A DNA stretch of 43,679 bases from Oscillospiraceae bacterium (lineage in GTDB: Bacteria > Bacillota > Clostridia > Oscillospirales > Oscillospiraceae): assembly GCA_017541995.1 (NCBI GenBank), contig JAFXYD010000045.1, forward strand, positions 1 to 43,679, read 5' to 3'. Position 1 is the first letter of the stretch; each line of letters begins with the position of its first letter. Below the pieces are notes generated by a model. That model worked only from the letters and a program-made list of their open reading frames with translations. It had not been told where the DNA came from and made no database searches. Shown one piece after another: positions 39,809-43,679 of the stretch. A program made the position numbers and the translations under genes.

Positions 39809-41128
39809 ATGAAGCATACCGTATCGTTCATATCTCTCGGCTGCGCCAAGAACCAGGTGGACTGCGAGCAGATGATGTACCGCATGGCGGAGGCGGGCTG
39901 GGAAATCCGTCCCGAGCCCGAGGACGTGGAGCTGGTGGTCATCAACACCTGCGGCTTCATCGACGCCGCCAAGAGCGAGGCCATCGAAAACATTCTGACC
40001 GTGGGCCAGAAGAAGGCCGAGGGCCGGGTGGGCAAGATCCTGGTCACCGGCTGCCTGGCCCAGCGCTATCAGCAGGAGATTCTGACGGAGCTGCCCGAGG
40101 TGGACGGCGTGCTGGGCACCGGCAATTACCAGGACGTGGTTTCCGCGGCGAAGCAGCTGCTGGCGGGCCGCGCCGTGTCGGAGTTCGGCTCCATCCACGC
40201 CCCGGTGGAGGAGACGGGCCGCATCCTCACCACCCCCCGCTACTATTCCTTCATCAAGATCGCCGAGGGCTGCGACAACTGCTGCGCCTTCTGCGTCATT
40301 CCCAAGCTCCGGGGCAAATTCCGCAGCCGGGCCATGGAGGACGTGGTGGCGGAGGCGGAGGGCCTGGCGGCCAACGGCACCCGCGAGCTCATTGTGGTGG
40401 CCCAGGATACCTCCCGCTACGGCATCGACCGCTACGGGGCGCGGAAGCTGCCGGAGCTGCTGCGCCGCCTGTGCCGCATCGAGGGCCTCCACTGGATCCG
40501 GGTCCACTACACCTACCCCGACGAGCTCTCGGACGAGCTCATCGACACCGTGGCCTCGGAGCCCAAGATCGTGAAATACCTGGATATCCCCATCCAGCAC
40601 GTCAACGACGGCATTCTGAAAAGGATGAACCGCCGGGGGGACAAGGCCTATCTGGAGGAGCTGTTCACCAAGCTCCGGGATCGCATCCCCGGCCTGGTGA
40701 TCCGCACCAGCCTCATCGCCGGGCTTCCCGGGGAGGGGGAGGCGGAGTTCGAGGAGCTCTGCGACTTCCTCCGCCGCCGCCGGCTGGAGCGGGTGGGGGC
40801 CTTCGCCTTCTCTCCGGAGGAGGGAACCCCCGCGGCTAAGATGGAATACCCCGACGAGGAGACGGCCCGACGCCGGGCGGACTACATCGCCCAGCTCCAG
40901 TCTGAGGTGCTGGACGAGTGGAACGAAAGCCGCTTTGACACCGTCATGGAGGTTCTGGTGGAGGACTGGGACGGGGAAAGCTATTACGGCAGAAGCTACG
41001 CCGACTCCCCGGGCATCGACGGCGTCGTCCGCTTTACGTCTGAGCGGGAGCATGGGCCCGGCGAATTTGTACAAGTTCTGATCCTGGGCGCCGAGGACGG
41101 CGACCTGATCGGCAGGGAGGTAGAATGA
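39809..41128 (+). CDS. rimO: Ribosomal protein S12 methylthiotransferase
   Basis: A 439-residue radical-SAM enzyme that adds a methylthio group to the beta-carbon of the conserved Asp of ribosomal protein S12. The N-terminal MTTase domain has SLGCAKNQVDCE, the NTCGF segment and a third cysteine in TGCLAQ. The radical-SAM cluster is Cys155, Cys159 and Cys162 in GCDNCCAFC, followed by a C-terminal TRAM domain (about 370-439). The ATG at 39809 follows GTAGGAG. It is in one operon with recX, pgsA and ycaO; the link to ycaO is of interest because YcaO has been reported to affect this same modification in E. coli. Confidence 0.95.
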   Translation: MKHTVSFISLGCAKNQVDCEQMMYRMAEAGWEIRPEPEDVELVVINTCGFIDAAKSEAIENILTVGQKKAEGRVGKILVTGCLAQRYQQEILTELPEVDGVLGTGNYQDVVSAAKQLLAGRAVSEFGSIHAPVEETGRILTTPRYYSFIKIAEGCDNCCAFCVIPKLRGKFRSRAMEDVVAEAEGLAANGTRELIVVAQDTSRYGIDRYGARKLPELLRRLCRIEGLHWIRVHYTYPDELSDELIDTVASEPKIVKYLDIPIQHVNDGILKRMNRRGDKAYLEELFTKLRDRIPGLVIRTSLIAGLPGEGEAEFEELCDFLRRRRLERVGAFAFSPEEGTPAAKMEYPDEETARRRADYIAQLQSEVLDEWNESRFDTVMEVLVEDWDGESYYGRSYADSPGIDGVVRFTSEREHGPGEFVQVLILGAEDGDLIGREVE

Positions 41129-41129
41129 T

Positions 41130-41666
41130 ATGACGACTGCAAGCAAAATTACCATGATCCGGGTGGTGATGATCCCGGCCTTTATGCTGGCCTTTCTTCT
41201 GAGCCCGGGCCAGCCCTGGCTCAAATGGCTGTCTCTGGCCCTGTTCATCATCTCCAGCCTCACGGACTTCGTGGACGGCCACATCGCCCGGAAGTACAAC
41301 CAGGTCTCCGACTTCGGCAAGTTCCTGGATCCCCTGGCGGACAAGCTGCTGGTGATCTCCGCCATGTGCATTTTCTGCCAGTGGGGGCTGATGCCCGCCT
41401 GGGCTCTGATGATCGTCCTGGCCCGGGAGTTCGCCGTCACCGGCCTGCGGCTCATCGCCGTGCAGAAGGGCCGGGTCATCGCCGCCGGCTGGTCCGGCAA
41501 GGTGAAGACCTTCTCCACCATGGTGGCCCTCTGCGTCTGGATCGTCTTCCATGAGTGGGCCTGGCTCAACTGGGTCATCATCCTGGTGATCGTCCTGCCC
41601 ACCCTCTATTCCGGCGTGGAGTATTTCATCCAGAACCGGGACGTTCTGGATCTGAAGAAGAAATAA
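41130..41666 (+). CDS. pgsA: CDP-diacylglycerol-glycerol-3-phosphate 3-phosphatidyltransferase
   Basis: A 178-residue membrane CDP-alcohol phosphotransferase making phosphatidylglycerol phosphate. The signature D-x2-DG-x2-AR-x8-G-x3-D-x3-D is complete, starting at Asp46 (TDFVDGHIARKY, then SDFGKFLDPLAD). About five membrane helices are predicted. CAGGGAGG precedes the ATG at 41130, one base after the rimO stop codon. rimO-pgsA adjacency is common in Firmicutes. It feeds phospholipid and, through phosphatidylglycerol, lipoteichoic-acid-type synthesis. Confidence 0.95.
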   Translation: MTTASKITMIRVVMIPAFMLAFLLSPGQPWLKWLSLALFIISSLTDFVDGHIARKYNQVSDFGKFLDPLADKLLVISAMCIFCQWGLMPAWALMIVLAREFAVTGLRLIAVQKGRVIAAGWSGKVKTFSTMVALCVWIVFHEWAWLNWVIILVIVLPTLYSGVEYFIQNRDVLDLKKK

Positions 41667-41687
41667 AGCGGCAAGGAGCAGCGAAGT

Positions 41688-43499
41688 ATGTTTGTGGATC
41701 GGAAATTCAAGGAGCGCCTTCCCGAGCAGACCGTCGCCAAGATTCAATCCATTCTGGCAGCCCACGGCATCGAGACCCTGGAAAGCGGCGTCGCCAGCGG
41801 CGTCAAGCACTGCCACTCCATGCGGGTGTCGGTAAAGGACGTGGAGTTCGGCGCCAACGGCAAGGGCATGACCGAGGCCTATTCCAGGGCCAGCGGCTAC
41901 GCGGAGTTTATGGAGCGGCTGCAGGGGGGCTATCTGACCCGGCGGATCTGGCGGGATCAGTGCCTGGACTTTCCCGATGAGCGGCAGCTGAGCCGGGAGG
42001 CGTGCACCGCCTCCTGCGGGGAATGGATCGACGCCATGCAGCGCAGCCTCTCCGCCCTCTTCGACCGGGAGATCCCCCGGAGCCAGATCCTGCGCAAGCT
42101 CTTCGAGGCCGACGGCGAGGCCGAAACCGTGGCCGCCCTGCCCTTCTACGACCCCCAAAACGACCGGCAGGTCTGGTTCCCCAAGAAGGCCATGGCCTTC
42201 CTCTACAACACCAACGGCCTGGCGGCGGGCAACGATCTGACGGAGGCCGCGGTCCAGAGTCTCAGCGAGATCTACGAGCGGCACAACCTGGTGCGGATGT
42301 TTTTCGGCAATTTCGTGCCGCCCACGGTGCCGGAGGACTGTCTGCGGCAATATCCCAGGGTCTGGGAGATCATCGAGGATCTGCGGGCCACGGGCCTGGA
42401 GGTGCTGGTGAAGGACTGCTCCCTGGCAGAGCCCTTCCCCCTGGTGGCGGCGGTGGTCATCGACCGGCCCCACCACGCCTACCACGTCCATCTGGGGGCC
42501 TTCCCGGCCTTTGAGATTGCCCTGGAGCGGGCCTTCACCGAGATGTTCCAGGGCCGCACCCTCGGGGACGTGGCCAACACCAACACCCTGGCCGCCGGGG
42601 ACAGCAAAAAGCGCTCCAACGCGGAGCTCATCAAGTTCCTTACCACCGGCTGCGGCCGCTACCCCCTGTCCTTCTTTTCGGATGAGCCCAGCTATCCCTT
42701 CAAGCCCTTCCCGGACCGGGCCGACAGCTCCAACCGGGCCCTGCTGCGGGAGTATCTGGACTATTTCGCCGCCCAGGGGGCCCCGGTCTACTTCCGGGAC
42801 ATCTCCCATCTGGGCTTCCCCTCCATCCGGGTGGTGGTCCCCGGGTTCAGCGAGATCATGCCCACCCAGCTGCTGGACCGCTTCCCCATTGCCTGGCTGC
42901 TGGAGCGCTACAAAAAGGCCCCCCTGGACCTGCGGGCCCTGACGGAGGACGAGCGCTTTGAGTATCGGATGCTGCTGGACTACCTGGCCGCCAACTACGG
43001 CCCCGACGCCTTCGATTTCCTCTTCCTCTCCGGCCGCAACCTGGACCGGAGCAACCGCAACGTCTGCCGCTTCCTGGGCCGTATGGCCTACGGCTGGCTG
43101 GAGTGGGAGCGGGACCGGGAAACCGCCCTGGGCTTCATCCGGGCCGCCTTCCCAGTGGCGGAGCCCGAGGACGCCCGCTATCTGTCCTGCTATCTGGCCT
43201 TCCGGGAGCAGCTGCAATCCGGCGCGGACCGGGCTGTGATCCGCTCCGCTCTCTCGCTGCTCTACGGGGCGGAATACGCCGCCGAGGCCGACGCGGTGCT
43301 GGCGGCAGGGGAGAATCCCTTTGCCAAATACCTGGTGCGCTGCACGCCCGCACTCTGCCCCGCCTGCCCGTACCACGAGAGCTGCACCGGCTGGACCACC
43401 GATGAGTTTATCCGGAAAATCCGGGACATTGTGAAACAATTCGACAGCGCACAGGCCTACGAGGGCCTGCGGCGGGCGTTTGGTAAAATTGAAAATTGA
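41688..43499 (+). CDS. ycaO: YcaO-family ATP-dependent protein with a C-terminal cysteine cluster
   Basis: A 603-residue protein, close in size to E. coli YcaO. The YcaO core shows GKGMTEAYSRASGYAEFMER (about 58-77), NTNGLAAGNDLTEAAVQSLS then EIYERH (about 174-199) and ERAFTEMFQGR (about 283-293), the ATP-binding blocks of the family. After a helical region near 410-530 comes C-x5-C-x2-C-x5-C (RCTPALCPACPYHESC, about 552-567), which could bind a metal or Fe-S cluster. YcaO enzymes activate amide backbones with ATP. It is the last gene of recX-rimO-pgsA-ycaO, with no cyclised-peptide precursor nearby, so a role with RimO is more likely than natural-product synthesis. The ATG at 41688 follows CAAGGAG. 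The last residues (KIEN) and stop are encoded by repeat DNA. Confidence 0.9.
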   Translation: MFVDRKFKERLPEQTVAKIQSILAAHGIETLESGVASGVKHCHSMRVSVKDVEFGANGKGMTEAYSRASGYAEFMERLQGGYLTRRIWRDQCLDFPDERQLSREACTASCGEWIDAMQRSLSALFDREIPRSQILRKLFEADGEAETVAALPFYDPQNDRQVWFPKKAMAFLYNTNGLAAGNDLTEAAVQSLSEIYERHNLVRMFFGNFVPPTVPEDCLRQYPRVWEIIEDLRATGLEVLVKDCSLAEPFPLVAAVVIDRPHHAYHVHLGAFPAFEIALERAFTEMFQGRTLGDVANTNTLAAGDSKKRSNAELIKFLTTGCGRYPLSFFSDEPSYPFKPFPDRADSSNRALLREYLDYFAAQGAPVYFRDISHLGFPSIRVVVPGFSEIMPTQLLDRFPIAWLLERYKKAPLDLRALTEDERFEYRMLLDYLAANYGPDAFDFLFLSGRNLDRSNRNVCRFLGRMAYGWLEWERDRETALGFIRAAFPVAEPEDARYLSCYLAFREQLQSGADRAVIRSALSLLYGAEYAAEADAVLAAGENPFAKYLVRCTPALCPACPYHESCTGWTTDEFIRKIRDIVKQFDSAQAYEGLRRAFGKIEN

Positions 43500-43519
43500 G
43501 AATTGAGAATTGAGAATTT
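43486..43519. repeat. ATTGAGA heptamer array overlapping the ycaO stop codon
   Basis: About four ATTGAGA-type units, the reverse complement of the array in the RsmF-type gene (19712-19748). The TGA at 43497-43499 ends ycaO within the second unit. Confidence 0.85.
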
Positions 43520-43572
43520 CGGTATCGTTCAAATTGCGATTCTGGTTATCGGTTTTACTCAGCAAGCCGGGC

Positions 43573-43653
43573 GTAGGGGCGGTCATTGGCCGCCCGCCCG
43601 AGGCAGAGGCCTGCCGTGAACCACCCGTCCGTAGGGGCGGTCATCGGCCGCCC
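43573..43653 (+). repeat. Two GTAG-headed palindromes at the right edge
   Basis: Copies at 43573-43595 and 43631-43653 have the GGGCGGTC/GGCCGCCC stem of the recA-recX array; the second has CATCGG in place of CATTGG. The 35-bp linker differs from the 46-bp array. The segment between 43596 and 43630 contains the inverted GCCTCGGGCGGG also seen in dnaE. The last 180 bp of the window hold no gene. Confidence 0.9.
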
Positions 43654-43679
43654 GGTTTGCGGAGCAAACAATCGCCCGC

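Noticed and set aside
41688-43499. Azoline-peptide (RiPP) biosynthesis locus around the YcaO gene
   Set aside because: No dehydrogenase, E1-like partner or small precursor gene is nearby; neighbours are recX, rimO and pgsA.
41034-43586. Minus-strand frame of 850 codons opposite pgsA and ycaO
   Set aside because: Spans two unrelated genes in antisense and reads through the heptamer array; no ribosome site or motif.

Overview
The window looks like chromosome from a GC-rich, low-oxygen Gram-positive of the Clostridia, most likely Oscillospiraceae (Flavonifractor/Lawsonibacter/Oscillibacter-like). This rests on the strong G/C third-position bias, GGAGG ribosome sites before most genes, WhiA, DUF1385/YqhQ-PrmC and SLH-domain surface proteins, and Clostridia-style BlaI/M56, YgeW/YgeY and LTA-synthase-like genes. 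It is a household-gene region with accessory patches. No tRNA, rRNA or CRISPR array was recognised.

Layout. 1-139 is the 3' end of a group II intron. 153-3089 (minus) is a BlaI/MecI repressor, an M56 sensor peptidase and a small membrane protein under one promoter with a textbook double operator. 3161-4375 (minus) is an HTH regulator with a membrane tail. 4589-9881 is a catabolic locus: carbamate kinase, YgeW-type carbamoyltransferase and YgeY-type M20 hydrolase on the minus strand, divergent from an unusual PLP enzyme. 9882-10446 is a repeat-filled gap. 10447-15177 (plus) is an SLH surface protein, two small genes sharing a new-looking membrane module, and threonine synthase. 15253-17547 (minus) is a large uncharacterised protein with a PI3/4-kinase/HipA-like catalytic core. 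17772-24771 (plus) holds an HtrA protease, an RsmF-type rRNA methyltransferase, MurA and an LTA-synthase-like enzyme. After a minus-strand pseudouridine synthase, 25695-31973 is murB, a RapZ-C/Nudix fusion, whiA and dnaE. 32132-37604 is a lipoprotein, a two-component pair, yqhQ and prmC. 37676-43499 is recA, a 46-bp tandem array, recX, rimO, pgsA and ycaO.

The thread through the window is a family of short palindromes, each headed by GTAG and followed by a hairpin whose two arms change together between copies. They occur singly, as inverted pairs, as a duplicated doublet and as a six-copy 46-bp tandem array. They also sit in frame inside two housekeeping genes (the RsmF-type methyltransferase and dnaE), and repeat DNA supplies the stop codon of three others. 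This resembles REP/REPIN elements mobilised by RAYT transposases; no such transposase is in the window.

Other strong leads are the RapZ-C/Nudix fusion at a yvcI-yvcJ-yvcK-whiA-type locus that lacks yvcK and the RapZ kinase domain, the ycaO gene in one operon with rimO, the kinase-like 764-residue protein, and the repeated two-helix GDE-YY-YP-W module. Family assignments come from reading motifs; no database search was run.
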